Of a DNA stretch of 64,000 nt, positions 1-8,448 are shown in pieces. Numbering within the stretch: the first letter of the stretch is position 1; each line of letters starts with the position of its first letter. A program made the translations under genes and the position numbers. The DNA is taken from positions 21,385 through 85,384 of the forward strand of contig NZ_RKLR01000013.1 of the NCBI RefSeq assembly GCF_019599465.1. Reading direction: 5' to 3'. The notes under the pieces were generated by a model. That model made no database searches and was not told the DNA's origin. It saw only the letters and a list, made by a program, of their open reading frames with translations. Source of the stretch: Haloarcula rubra (GTDB taxonomy: Archaea; Halobacteriota; Halobacteria; Halobacteriales; Haloarculaceae).

Positions 1-1541
1 GCGAAGATGAGGCTCCGGTTGTTCTCGATGGCGAGCCAGAGGAACGCCATCTCCTCCAGCGAGAACGTGTTCCAGTTGATGAGGTCGATGGGGGTGAACG
101 GGACGTCCTTGAACTGCCGAATCGTGTAGTTGGTCCCGTGGTCCGAGACCTCCCGACCCAGCGTCAACTGGGCGCGAGAGCCGTCCGGCAGCGTCGCGTC
201 GACCTGCGGTCGCCGCTTCGAGATGCCCTTCCCCGAGCGCTGTGCGAGTTTGACGACGAAGTTGTCCAGTCCCGTCTCGTCGTGGCTGACGTTCGTGATG
301 ACGTTCTCGTACTCCGTGTGGTAGACGAAGACCGGCGAGTCGTAGCCGTCACAGGAGATGTCCTCGACGTTGACGTCGTGCTTGATGGCGTCGATGCGCT
401 CGTAGCCGAGGAAGTCGCGCTGGAGTTCGTACAGGAGGCGCTCGACCTGTGCCTCCGTCAGCGTCCCGGCGTCCTCCTCGATGACCGCCGGTTCGGGTCG
501 GGCCGCGAGACCCTGTAGCTCCCGATCGGAGCGCTCCACGGCCTCGCCGATGTCGAACAGGTCCTTGAACTGCCCGACGACGCTGTCGTCTCGGACGCCG
601 TCGCGGAGGTCGTACTGGTCCAAGAGCCGGAGCGTCTCCGAGCGGATGACGTCGGCTCTGTCGGCCTCGCTGCCGTCGATGAGGGCGTCCTCGTCGGAGT
701 ACTTCACCGCCGTCCTGAGGCGGCCGGTCAGGTACTCCTTGACCCGCGCCTCGATGTCGTTCATGTACGGTTCGACGACGGTGTACTTCTTCTCGTTCTC
801 CTTGATGGAGTGGAAGACGACGACGCAGGCGTAGGGTTTGTTCACCCAGTAGCGCTCCACCTCGACGAAGTGACGCTTCTTCTCCATCGGGACCGCCTTC
901 TCCAGGTCGTAGCGGTTGGCGAGCGTCGTCAGCCCGTCGTGGGTCGAGAAGAAGCTGTCCTCGTCGATCTCGGGGTTGACGTTGACCGTGCGCCGGTCGA
1001 CGATGTCGTCGACGGCCGCGGCGAAGTCGCTGGCCCGCGTGAGACGGTCCTCCATCTCCTCGGGCGGGAAGCCGAGGAACGATTCCGGGTCGAACGGCTC
1101 GGCGGTCCCGTCGCCGTCGCTCGGCGGGTGGCCGTCCTCGTCGTAGTGGTACTCCCACTTGAAGTGTTCCCACGTGTACGCGTCTTTCGTGACCGGCGTG
1201 GCCGCTATCCACTCGGCGTACTGGTCGTAGAGCCGGTTTGCGTTCGCCTTCGCGTGGCCGACGCGTGCGGGGAACTCGTCCGGGTGACACCCGAGGTACG
1301 TCGCGGGCGAGAACTCTGTCGCCGCCCAGTCTCGCGTCCGGACGGGCGCATCGTCGGTCGTCTTCCTACCGAAGGCCCCGAGGACGCCGCCGTCGTCGTC
1401 GGACTGCTCCGTCTCGACGATTCGCTCGACGTCCGCGCTGTACCCCATCTCGGCCAGCAGGTCGTCCCACGTGTACGTGCCGACCGCGACCGGGCGGTCC
1501 CGCTGGTCGTCGTCCGTGGGCGGTCCGGACGCGGACGTCAC
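1..1541 (-). CDS. Type II/IV secretion system ATPase (archaeal pilus PilB/TadA/FlaI family), partial
   Basis: Cytoplasmic hexameric ATPase expected to power assembly of type IV pili. Only the N-terminal part (about 513 codons) is here; the reading frame is open to the left edge, so the Walker motifs lie outside the window. Reading the minus strand from GTG at 1541 gives a long acidic N-terminal region, then the segment DLINWNTFSLEEMAFLWLA near the edge, typical of the region before the nucleotide-binding core in haloarchaeal GspE/FlaI-like ATPases. The frame has a stop just upstream (1548-1550), so GTG 1541 is the first usable start; an ATG at 1448-1446 is a later alternative. The RAD55-like gene and pilins next door fit a pilus cluster whose TadC-like membrane partner probably lies further left. 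Confidence 0.8.
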   Translation of the reverse strand, partial: MTSASGPPTDDDQRDRPVAVGTYTWDDLLAEMGYSADVERIVETEQSDDDGGVLGAFGRKTTDDAPVRTRDWAATEFSPATYLGCHPDEFPARVGHAKANANRLYDQYAEWIAATPVTKDAYTWEHFKWEYHYDEDGHPPSDGDGTAEPFDPESFLGFPPEEMEDRLTRASDFAAAVDDIVDRRTVNVNPEIDEDSFFSTHDGLTTLANRYDLEKAVPMEKKRHFVEVERYWVNKPYACVVVFHSIKENEKKYTVVEPYMNDIEARVKEYLTGRLRTAVKYSDEDALIDGSEADRADVIRSETLRLLDQYDLRDGVRDDSVVGQFKDLFDIGEAVERSDRELQGLAARPEPAVIEEDAGTLTEAQVERLLYELQRDFLGYERIDAIKHDVNVEDISCDGYDSPVFVYHTEYENVITNVSHDETGLDNFVVKLAQRSGKGISKRRPQVDATLPDGSRAQLTLGREVSDHGTNYTIRQFKDVPFTPIDLINWNTFSLEEMAFLWLAIENNRSLIF

Positions 1542-1982
1542 GGACCGTCACCCCGCCGTTGCGAGTCCCCACCGTTCGGATTGCTGTGTTCACTCATTGT
1601 AGTCCCGACACACTGCCCTCGGCGCCGTCGGCCACCGATAAATCGGTGCCTGACCCGGCGACGCCGGAGCGCGTGTGGCTGGGTATCACCACACACCTAC
1701 ACGGTGTTGGTAATGTGTGGTTTACCTGAAATTATAGACGGTATACCGCTGCTACGACCACGTCCGGGACGGCGGCCCACAGACCCACGTGTGGGAGTAG
1801 CGGGCATATACGCCAGTATCCGACGTGAGAACGAGACGTGACGAGCGAAGGCACCACGTTATCTCGGCGTCGAGCGGAACGACACCCGAATGATAGAAAA
1901 CCAATACGAAATCACAGGGCAGACGAGATGGACGAGCAGTAAGCGACTACTGTACCGAGCGGCGACCGACAGAAAGTATCAG
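1542..1982. other. Intergenic region upstream of the secretion ATPase
   Basis: No convincing gene. It contains a 19-codon mini-frame on the minus strand (ATG at 1597, stop overlapping the ATPase GTG) and an inverted repeat at 1688-1721. The rest lacks haloarchaeal coding character in any frame. Confidence 0.5.
1688..1721. promoter_or_regulatory. 8-bp perfect inverted repeat (possible operator)
   Basis: ACCACACA at 1688-1695 is matched by TGTGTGGT at 1714-1721 with an 18-nt spacer that itself contains ACAC/GGTGT. It sits about 90 nt upstream of the mini-frame ATG (1597) and about 150 nt upstream of the ATPase start, followed by an AT-rich stretch. An operator for the pilus ATPase gene is an inference from position only. 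Confidence 0.35.
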
Positions 1983-2606
1983 TCAAGCTATATCTCGGCT
2001 GGTGTCGATGGCGACTTCCTGCGTCAGTTCGAGTTTCACCGTCTCGTCGAACGGCGCACCGCCCCGGAACTTCGGCACGATGAGGCGGTTCTCGATACTC
2101 TCGCCCCGGACCTCCGTCGAGAGCTCGAAGATGATGTCGGCGAGGTACTCGGTGACGTCGCGCTGGACGGGGACCTGCCGACCGTCGAGGCCGTGCATGA
2201 CCGCGAAGCTATCTTTCTCGGCGAGTTCGTCGCGGACGTCGTTGAGGAAGTGGAGGTACTCCTGGGTGTTCCCCGTTTCGAGCATGTCGACCGTGTCGAC
2301 GACGATAGTCGACTGGGCCGGACTGTCGCGGATGACCTGATACGTCTCTTTCAGCGGGCGCTCGCCGATAGCGTACAGGTCCGTGGTGTCGAGCGTCCCG
2401 CCGGCGTTCCGCATCGCGGTCCCGACCGCCCGCTTCGACCGTGCCGTGGTGAGATAGGCTGTCCGCCGCGGGGTGGTCAGCTCGTAGAGGAACTGTTCGG
2501 ACTGGCTCGCCGGGTCCGCAGAGAGGAGCGCGAGGCTCCCCGGCGGGACGCCGCCGTTCAGTTTCCGGTCCAACACGTCGATGCCCGTCCGGAGGACACG
2601 CGTCAT
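1983..2606 (-). CDS. RAD55/KaiC-like protein with degenerate Walker A
   Basis: 207 aa. The opening (RTGIDVLDRKLNGGVPPGS) is that of RecA/KaiC/RAD55-family ATPases, where 'LD..L.GG.P.GS' precedes the P-loop. Here the expected GxxxxGK[T/S] is replaced by SADPASQSEQF, so nucleotide binding by the normal P-loop is unlikely. A Walker-B-like hydrophobic strand ending in Asp (STIVVDTVDM) is present near residue 105. Such non-catalytic RAD55 relatives are common beside haloarchaeal archaellum and pilus genes (compare FlaH/ArlH, which regulates the FlaI/ArlI ATPase). A regulatory partner of the neighbouring ATPase is therefore a reasonable inference, not shown. Start ATG 2606; transcribed in the same direction as the ATPase. 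Confidence 0.75.
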   Translation of the reverse strand: MTRVLRTGIDVLDRKLNGGVPPGSLALLSADPASQSEQFLYELTTPRRTAYLTTARSKRAVGTAMRNAGGTLDTTDLYAIGERPLKETYQVIRDSPAQSTIVVDTVDMLETGNTQEYLHFLNDVRDELAEKDSFAVMHGLDGRQVPVQRDVTEYLADIIFELSTEVRGESIENRLIVPKFRGGAPFDETVKLELTQEVAIDTSRDIA

Positions 2607-3053
2607 CGTCCACCCCGCTGGTCGTCACGCACTCGCTCGCACACCCGTGCGCGAGGTCCGTCACTGCTTGGTCGGTCAGTACTGTGTGGTCCCATCGATA
2701 TGGGCCCTTTCGACAGTACACACGTTGTTACAGCCCCCATACGACCGACGTGGCGCGGGAAGAAACCGGCTACTACCGTAAACGGTTCTGAACAGTAGTT
2801 GAACGTTTCAGGCACATCTATCAGAGTAACGAGGTATTTATCGAATAACAATATCCCACTGAGCGGTTGGATGAGGTGCAGCGATGGTCGAGAGTGCAAG
2901 GGAGTCGGCGCGGTGGGGAGATACGACGGCATCCGCTGGCCCGCGACGCCGCGGGCGGGACGGGTGTGCGGCCGTCGAGGACACCAGTGTCGGGCGGCGT
3001 GACGTGTCGACGCGACTGCCGAACCGTACTCGGGAACCATCCACCACAGAACC
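2607..3053. other. Intergenic region between RAD55-like gene and pilin
   Basis: About 450 bases with divergent flanking genes. An AT-rich patch around 2820-2850 (GGTATTTATCGAATAAC) could hold the pilin promoter, leaving a leader of about 200 nt. A short palindromic box (CCCAT-CGAT-ATGGG) lies near 2692-2705 upstream of the RAD55-like gene. Open frames here do not read as proteins. Confidence 0.4.
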
Positions 3054-3470
3054 ATGCAACTACGAAACCTCAAAGCACTGTTCGCAGACGACGACGCGGT
3101 CTCACCGGTCATCGGCGTCGTGCTGATGGTCGCGATTACGGTCATCCTCGCAGCCGTCATCGGGTCGTTCGTGCTCGGGCTGGGCAGCTCGACGAGCGCG
3201 ACGCCGCAGGCGAGTTTCACGTTCGACTACGATAGCGGAAACGTGACTATCGCCCACGACGGCGGTGACACCCTCAGCAAGGCAAACCTAAAAATTACGG
3301 ACAGCAACAGTGACGACCTTTCGATATCGGGGGCTGCGCCCTCGGAGATATCGGCAGGCGACGAGCTCGTGTCGAGCGGCACCTACGACTCGGGCGAGAC
3401 CATCAAGGTCGTCTACAACTCGCCGAACAGCGACAAGAGCGCGGTCCTCGCCACGTCGACGGCACCGTGA
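3054..3470 (+). CDS. Type IV pilin (PilA-like, archaeal)
   Basis: 138 aa. A short charged N-terminus ([16 protein letters not shown]) is followed by [19 protein letters not shown], the conserved haloarchaeal pilin hydrophobic stretch. Prepilin peptidase (PibD) should cut just before the 'VSPVIG' element at about residue 15, and the helix should pack in the pilus core. The rest (residues 45-138) is a Ser/Thr/Asp-rich beta domain, as usual for DUF1628-type haloarchaeal pilins. The start ATG is close to the cleavage motif as expected. The large pilin-like gene lies 128 nt downstream and may be cotranscribed. Confidence 0.9.
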   Translation: MQLRNLKALFADDDAVSPVIGVVLMVAITVILAAVIGSFVLGLGSSTSATPQASFTFDYDSGNVTIAHDGGDTLSKANLKITDSNSDDLSISGAAPSEISAGDELVSSGTYDSGETIKVVYNSPNSDKSAVLATSTAP

Positions 3471-3597
3471 CCGCGCACGCACAGACATAACACCAAACTG
3501 CGGTCCCGGTCCCCGTCTGGCGTTCGGTATCCGTCGTCGGTGACGGATAACTCCGGGCACAGGGGACGACGACACACGGGACACGACGAGACACACA

Positions 3598-5379
3598 ATG
3601 AACGCAGACACGACCCGACGAACCGAGGAGACGGGCACTACGACCAGCGGTCGCCGGACGACCGCACGCGGCCAGTCGGAGGTCATCGCCGTCGTCCTGT
3701 TGCTGGTCGTCGTCGTTCTGAGCCTGTCCGTCCTCGTCGCGAGCGGGACGACGGCCATCGTCGAGACGCGCGACAGAGCGGAGATAGGCGCCGCCGAACA
3801 CGCGTTCGCGGCGTTCGATACCGACGTGAGCGCCGTCGCGTTCGGCCAGTCCCGCGCGAGTACCGATCTGGGCCTGCGTGCCAACGACGGCGAGGTACGG
3901 TACCACGACACCGGGTGGGTTCGCGTCGTGGTCGACAACGAGACGAGCGCCGAGGCCGTCGTCGTGAACGAGTCGCTCGGGACGGTGCAGTACAGGCAGG
4001 GCGAGACGACCATCGCGTCACAGGGTGGCGGCGTCTGGCGGCGTGACGGCGACGGGTCGGTGATGCTTTCTCGGCCCGAGTTCCACTACCGAGACCGAAC
4101 CTTGACGCTCCCACTCGTCTCCATGGACGGAGAGACGGGGCTATCGAGCCGACTCGACAGCCGGCCCGACGGCGCGCCGGTCCAGCGGTACCCGAACCGG
4201 ACGCTCGGGTTCTCGAACCCGCCCGACAGCGGGTCGGTGACGGTGACGGTCCAGAGCGAGTACTACGACGCGTGGGGTCGCCACTTCGAGGCCGAGACCG
4301 ACGCCATCGTGAGCTACGACCACGCGAACGAGCGCGTGACCGTCACGTTCGTCGTCTTGCCGGGCCACACCACCTTCGACGCTGGCATCATCGCGACGTC
4401 GAGTACGGGTGAACTGGCCGTCGCGGGGACCGGCGCCTACGTGAACAGCTACGACTCCGCCGACGGGAACTACTCGCAGACTCGCTCGGCGGACGGGCTG
4501 ATACAGTCGGCTGGCGACGTCACGGCGTCGGGGAACTCGCTCGTCGACGGCGACGTCAACTCAGGGGGGACGATCGAACTGCAGGGCAGTACGACCATCA
4601 ACGGAAGCGTCTACTGGACGAAGGTCCCCGAACCGGACAGCACCAAAGTATCGGGCGAGGTGAGTTCTAGCAACGGCGTACAGTCGGTGAATCCCATCGA
4701 CACGTTCGTCGCGACGTACGCCCAGCGTGTCAGAGACCGGAACGACAACGACCGGACGTCGGCCATCAGCGACGAGCAACTCACGATAACGGGGTCGTCC
4801 GCCGAACTCGACGCGGGTCGGTACTACGTCCACAACGTCACGCTGGACGGCGAGTCCATGACGCTGAACACCACCGACGGCGACGTGACGGTGGTCGTTC
4901 GCGACTACGTGAAACTGGAACAGGGCGGGAATCTCACCGTCGAGGGCGACGGCATCGCTCGTCTCGTCGTCGCCGGCGAGAACGACACGACCGTCTCGCC
5001 GACGGGGCTCGGGAGCAAAGCTGTCAACTTCCACGTCGGCAAGGGCAGCGCCGTCCACGTTCCCGGCGAAGACTCGCGGCACCTCAGAGTGTACGGCAAC
5101 CGGTCGTTCAACGCGACTATCGCCGGTTCGAACAGCAACCGGGCGAGTTTCGACGGCCTCGTCTACGCGCCGGCGGGCACCGACGGGAGCGGCTACGTCT
5201 ACATCAAACAGGGCGACCTGTACGGCCTCGCCGTGACCGGTAACCTCACCGTCGGCCAGTACGGCGCCGCCCACTACGACTACGGGCTCAAGGGCAAGAC
5301 CCGGATACGCTCGCCGTTCTCGGAGCTAGAGCAACTGTACGTCACAGTCCACCGAGTGCGAATCGAGTCTGGGAGCTAA
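3598..5379 (+). CDS. Large pilin-like surface protein (DUF7289-type)
   Basis: 593 aa. A basic, Thr-rich N-terminus ends in ARGQSEVIAVVLLLVVVVLSL at residues 22-42. This is a class III-like signal found in haloarchaeal proteins of the DUF7289 group, anchored by one N-terminal helix. The extracellular part is long and beta-rich. Residues about 280-340 contain repetitive short turns (GDVTASGNSLVDGDVNSGG) resembling polymer-forming/bactofilin-like or DUF7305-type domains. It follows the minor pilin and precedes a zinc-ribbon gene. A role as a large minor pilin or pilus-associated surface protein is inference. Confidence 0.7.
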   Translation: MNADTTRRTEETGTTTSGRRTTARGQSEVIAVVLLLVVVVLSLSVLVASGTTAIVETRDRAEIGAAEHAFAAFDTDVSAVAFGQSRASTDLGLRANDGEVRYHDTGWVRVVVDNETSAEAVVVNESLGTVQYRQGETTIASQGGGVWRRDGDGSVMLSRPEFHYRDRTLTLPLVSMDGETGLSSRLDSRPDGAPVQRYPNRTLGFSNPPDSGSVTVTVQSEYYDAWGRHFEAETDAIVSYDHANERVTVTFVVLPGHTTFDAGIIATSSTGELAVAGTGAYVNSYDSADGNYSQTRSADGLIQSAGDVTASGNSLVDGDVNSGGTIELQGSTTINGSVYWTKVPEPDSTKVSGEVSSSNGVQSVNPIDTFVATYAQRVRDRNDNDRTSAISDEQLTITGSSAELDAGRYYVHNVTLDGESMTLNTTDGDVTVVVRDYVKLEQGGNLTVEGDGIARLVVAGENDTTVSPTGLGSKAVNFHVGKGSAVHVPGEDSRHLRVYGNRSFNATIAGSNSNRASFDGLVYAPAGTDGSGYVYIKQGDLYGLAVTGNLTVGQYGAAHYDYGLKGKTRIRSPFSELEQLYVTVHRVRIESGS

Positions 5380-5383
5380 CACG

Positions 5384-5524
5384 ATGGGACGAACACGTAT
5401 CTCGACACGACGGACGGCATCGACCCGCCCCGACGGGCGTCGAGACAGCGCAGTCGACCACGCGGGCCGTCGTCGGTCCGCTCGCGGGACGGACAGTCGC
5501 GGACGGTGGAGGGACGACCGATGA
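5384..5524 (+). CDS. Possible small Arg-rich protein (46 codons)
   Basis: An ATG 2 nt after the stop of the pilin-like gene opens a 46-codon frame. It ends in TGA overlapping the ATG of the zinc-ribbon gene (ATGA). The product is Arg/Ser/Asp-rich with no recognisable domain. The coupling arrangement is suggestive, but basic random frames are common in GC-rich DNA, so this may not be a gene. Confidence 0.25.
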   Translation: MGRTRISTRRTASTRPDGRRDSAVDHAGRRRSARGTDSRGRWRDDR

Positions 5525-5697
5525 CCGTCGTGGAGCGGTTGGTCGCGTACGTCGCGTTCGGTGGGTCGTCGTGTCCCCGGTGTGGCGACACGTCGACGGT
5601 GGTCCACGAGTGCTGTCGCTGTGGGACCTCGGTCGACGCACACGTAGAACGGTGCCCTCGCTGCGCGTCCGTCGACATCGCTCGCTACGAGATTTGA
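5521..5697 (+). CDS. Small double zinc-ribbon protein
   Basis: 58 aa with two CPxCG-like knuckle pairs: CPRCG at residues about 16-20 with CCRCG at 29-33, then CPRC near 45-48. Such small 'mu-protein' zinc fingers are abundant in haloarchaea, mostly of unknown function, binding nucleic acid or proteins. The start at 5521 is preferred because GGAGGG lies 7-8 nt upstream; a GTG at 5506 would overlap that element. It is the last gene of the pilin-direction run, so it may have a regulatory or accessory role. Confidence 0.65.
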   Translation: MTVVERLVAYVAFGGSSCPRCGDTSTVVHECCRCGTSVDAHVERCPRCASVDIARYEI

Positions 5698-5770
5698 GCA
5701 CGACGGAGAGTCGCGCCTGCGAACGGGTGGGGAAGAATCCGGCACGCGCTCCCGCGCGGTCGGCTACGTC

Positions 5771-6745
5771 TCAGTCGTCTGCCTCGGCCCCCGGTTCGTC
5801 ACCGGCGACGAACTCGCCGAGGCCGTCGATGGGGCGGTCCGGGTTCTCGTCGTCGAGCGTCTCCGGCGCGCCCAGTTGGACCTCGGTCTCCTCGGGGTCC
5901 CGGAGCTTCGTCCGGCCGCGGTGGACCGTCACCTCGTCGTTCAGGTGGAGTTTGATGGCCTCGATGAGCGCCTCCGCCTCCAGCGGCTGGCCGAGTTCCT
6001 GCAGTTCCTCCTCGGTGGCGTCGTCGGGGACGTTGAACGCTCGCTGGGTGATGATGGGGCCCTGGTCTAAGTCGGTCGTCACGTAGTGGCCGGTGACGCC
6101 GGCGATACGGACCCCCTCCTCGATGGCCTGCATGTACGCCGAGGCACCGGGGAACGCGGGCAGGAGGCTCGGGTGGACGTTGATGATGCGGCTCTCGTAG
6201 CGGAAGACGACGTCCGGCGAGAGGATGCGCATGTAGCGGGCCAGCGCGATGAGGTCGGCGTCGTACTCCGCGAGCAGTTCGAGAAGTCGCTCCTCGTCGG
6301 GCGTGCCCTTCTCGTCGCCGATGTCGTGGAAGGGGACGTCGTACTTCCGGGCCAGCGGTTCGAGGTCGTCGTGGTTGCCGATGACCACCTCGATGTCCGC
6401 GCCGAGGTCGCCGTTGGCCCACGCCTCGAACAGGGCTTCGAGGCAGTGGGACTCCTTCGTGACGAGGACGGCGATGGACTGGGTCTCGCGGTCGGCGGGG
6501 AACCGGACCTGTAGGTCGACGCCCAACTCGTCGCCGAGTTCGGTGAGGTCTTCCCGGAGTTTCTCCTCCGTCGTCACCATCTCGGCGGTGTCGACGTGCA
6601 TCGTCATCCGGAAGACGCCGTCGCGGACCGCCTGGTCCAGGTCCTCTATGTTGATGCCGCGCTCGAACAGCAGGGACGTGACCTCGGCGATGAGTCCCGT
6701 GTCGTCGTCACCGACGACGGTAATCTCGGTGAGACCGTGGGTCAT
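5771..6745 (-). CDS. purU: Formyltetrahydrofolate deformylase
   Basis: 324 aa. Hydrolyses 10-formyl-THF to formate and THF, feeding one-carbon units to purine synthesis. Domains: N-terminal ACT domain (about 5-85, TEITVVGDDDTGLIAEVT), then a GART-like formyltransferase fold with the catalytic His in IINVHPSLLPAFPG and Asp in TTDLDQGPII. The C-terminal tail (after about residue 275) is a haloarchaeal acidic extension. ATG 6745 is used because the ACT domain begins directly after it; the upstream in-frame sequence is not protein-like. Nearby purS and purQ on the opposite strand fit a purine context. Confidence 0.93.
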   Translation of the reverse strand: MTHGLTEITVVGDDDTGLIAEVTSLLFERGINIEDLDQAVRDGVFRMTMHVDTAEMVTTEEKLREDLTELGDELGVDLQVRFPADRETQSIAVLVTKESHCLEALFEAWANGDLGADIEVVIGNHDDLEPLARKYDVPFHDIGDEKGTPDEERLLELLAEYDADLIALARYMRILSPDVVFRYESRIINVHPSLLPAFPGASAYMQAIEEGVRIAGVTGHYVTTDLDQGPIITQRAFNVPDDATEEELQELGQPLEAEALIEAIKLHLNDEVTVHRGRTKLRDPEETEVQLGAPETLDDENPDRPIDGLGEFVAGDEPGAEADD

Positions 6746-6870
6746 ACCTGCCACCTCCGGCGGATACAGGGGTTCATTGGCGTCCAGTTCGGCAGGGGCG
6801 ATGCAAAAGCCTTCGTTTTCCGCCCTCCAACGGCGGTATAGCTTAGTTGTTGGGGCCACAGGGTGGGCAC

Positions 6871-7752
6871 GTGAGAGGTACGTTGGCGACTGTGGTCTGT
6901 GCCGACGCCGACGACGAGCGTCGGTCGGCAACGGTGACAGCGCTCGAATCGGCCGGTTTCGACGTGCTGGCGGCGTCGTCCGTCTCGGCCGTCGAGGCCG
7001 CGCTCGACGACGACGTCGACTGTGTCGTGACCGCGTTCAGGTTCCCCGACGGCGACGGGTTCGACGTGGTGGGGACCGTCCGCGACCGACGTCCGGACTG
7101 CGCCTGTGTCTTCTTCACCTCTGCGTCGCCCTCGGAGTTGCCCCGTGGCGGCCGGGACCAGATCGTGGAGTACGTCCCGCAGTCGGTCCCGGACGCCCGC
7201 GACCGACTCGTCGACGTCGTCGAGGGGGCCACCGCCGAGGCGACGCAGGCGGCCTACCCGCTCCCCGAGAACGAGACCGAGCGACTGGCGGCGGTCCGGG
7301 CGTACGACGTGGCCGAACTGTCCGCCGAGGCGACGTTCGAGCGCCTGACGGCGCTGATGACGACGCACTTCGACATCGACGTCGCCTTCGTCGGTCTGGT
7401 CGACGAACACGAGGAGCGGTTCGTCGCCTGTACGGGGGCCAACTGGCGAACGCTGGCGCGGGAAGACAGCATCTGTACCCACACCATCCTCACCGACGAG
7501 GAGATGGTCGTCGAGGACACCCACGAGGACCCCCGTTTTGCCGAAGTCGACCGGCTGGACGAACTGAACATCCGGTCGTACGCCGGCGCTCGCATCACCG
7601 ACGAGGAGGGGAACGCGCTGGGCGCGGTCTGCTGTATCGACGACGAACCGCGCTCGTACACGCGGGCAGAACTGGACGACCTCCGGCGGTTCGCCGACGA
7701 GGTCGAAGAACAACTCCTGTTGCGCCGTCGACTCGGCGGCGGAGGTGAGTGA
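6871..7752 (+). CDS. Pseudo-receiver plus GAF domain signalling protein
   Basis: About 293 aa from GTG 6871 (a TTG at 6847 is possible). Residues 5-110 fold like a response-regulator receiver: DADDERR acidic pocket, and VVTAFRFPDGDG where the phospho-accepting Asp is expected. In this copy that position is Ala (A55), and the conserved Lys is not evident, so it is probably not phosphorylated. Residues about 140-285 are a GAF domain (THFDIDVAFVGLVDE to GAVCCIDDEPRSY) that could bind a small ligand or chromophore. No output domain is present. It overlaps or abuts the next gene, suggesting a coupled signalling pair. Confidence 0.8.
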   Translation: MRGTLATVVCADADDERRSATVTALESAGFDVLAASSVSAVEAALDDDVDCVVTAFRFPDGDGFDVVGTVRDRRPDCACVFFTSASPSELPRGGRDQIVEYVPQSVPDARDRLVDVVEGATAEATQAAYPLPENETERLAAVRAYDVAELSAEATFERLTALMTTHFDIDVAFVGLVDEHEERFVACTGANWRTLAREDSICTHTILTDEEMVVEDTHEDPRFAEVDRLDELNIRSYAGARITDEEGNALGAVCCIDDEPRSYTRAELDDLRRFADEVEEQLLLRRRLGGGGE

Positions 7753-7753
7753 G

Positions 7754-8410
7754 GTGTCGTTACAGGGGGACACGGTCTACGAGTTCGAGCGCCTGCCGCT
7801 GGAACCGGTGGCGACGGGGACGAACCTGCTCGTGACGGGGCCGACGCTTGGTGGGACCCGAGAGTTGCTCCTCCGCCTCTTGCTCGGCGACGACGCCGTC
7901 CTCGTCATCACGGCCGACACGAGCGCTCGCGAGACGCTGGCGGACTACGAGCGAGTCGGCGGCGAGGGCCCCAGCGAACGAGTCCGCGTCGTCGACTGCT
8001 CGCAGGACGACGACGCCGACCTCGGCGAGTTCGTCTCGGCCGTCGGGTCCCCCGGAGACCTCACCGGCATCGGTATCGAGTACGCCGGGCAGTACGAGTC
8101 CGTCTACGCCCGCGGGTACGACACGGCCCGGACGGGCATCTACACGCTGACACCGCTCCTCGTCTACAACGACGACGTTCGGCCGGTGTTTCGCTTCGTC
8201 AACACCGTCACCAGTCGCATCCGGACCGCCGACGGACTGGGCGTGTGTGCCATCGACCCCGACGCCCACGAGGACCGAGTCCTCGGGAGTATCGCCCAGT
8301 CGTTCGACGGCCGCGTCGAGGTGCGCGATACCGACGACGGCGTCGAAATCCGGGTACGGGGGCTGCCCGACCAGCCACGCGAGTGGACGGCGGTGCCCGC
8401 GCTCCGATAA
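7754..8410 (+). CDS. RAD55-like ATPase-fold regulatory protein (DUF7504-type)
   Basis: 218 aa. The start at GTG 7754 is chosen because GGAGGTGA (7740-7747) is well placed for it; GTG 7745 would overlap that element. The N-terminal part reads NLLVTGPTLGGTRELLLRLL, a P-loop-like segment without the canonical GK[T/S], followed by strand-rich RecA-like sequence and a late strand FRFVNTVTSRI. This matches haloarchaeal RAD55-derived proteins that sit beside receiver/PAS/GAF proteins. It follows the pseudo-receiver/GAF gene directly, so the two probably work together, perhaps sensing energy or redox state. No catalytic activity can be inferred. Confidence 0.65.
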   Translation: MSLQGDTVYEFERLPLEPVATGTNLLVTGPTLGGTRELLLRLLLGDDAVLVITADTSARETLADYERVGGEGPSERVRVVDCSQDDDADLGEFVSAVGSPGDLTGIGIEYAGQYESVYARGYDTARTGIYTLTPLLVYNDDVRPVFRFVNTVTSRIRTADGLGVCAIDPDAHEDRVLGSIAQSFDGRVEVRDTDDGVEIRVRGLPDQPREWTAVPALR

Positions 8411-8448
8411 CACAAGCGTTTTCTCCGCCCCCCGCCCGGCTCTCAGTA

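Noticed and set aside
810..1841. 343-codon plus-strand open frame
   Set aside because: Antisense to the pilus ATPase; composition is Arg/Val-rich shadow coding and the minus strand gives a proper secretion ATPase.
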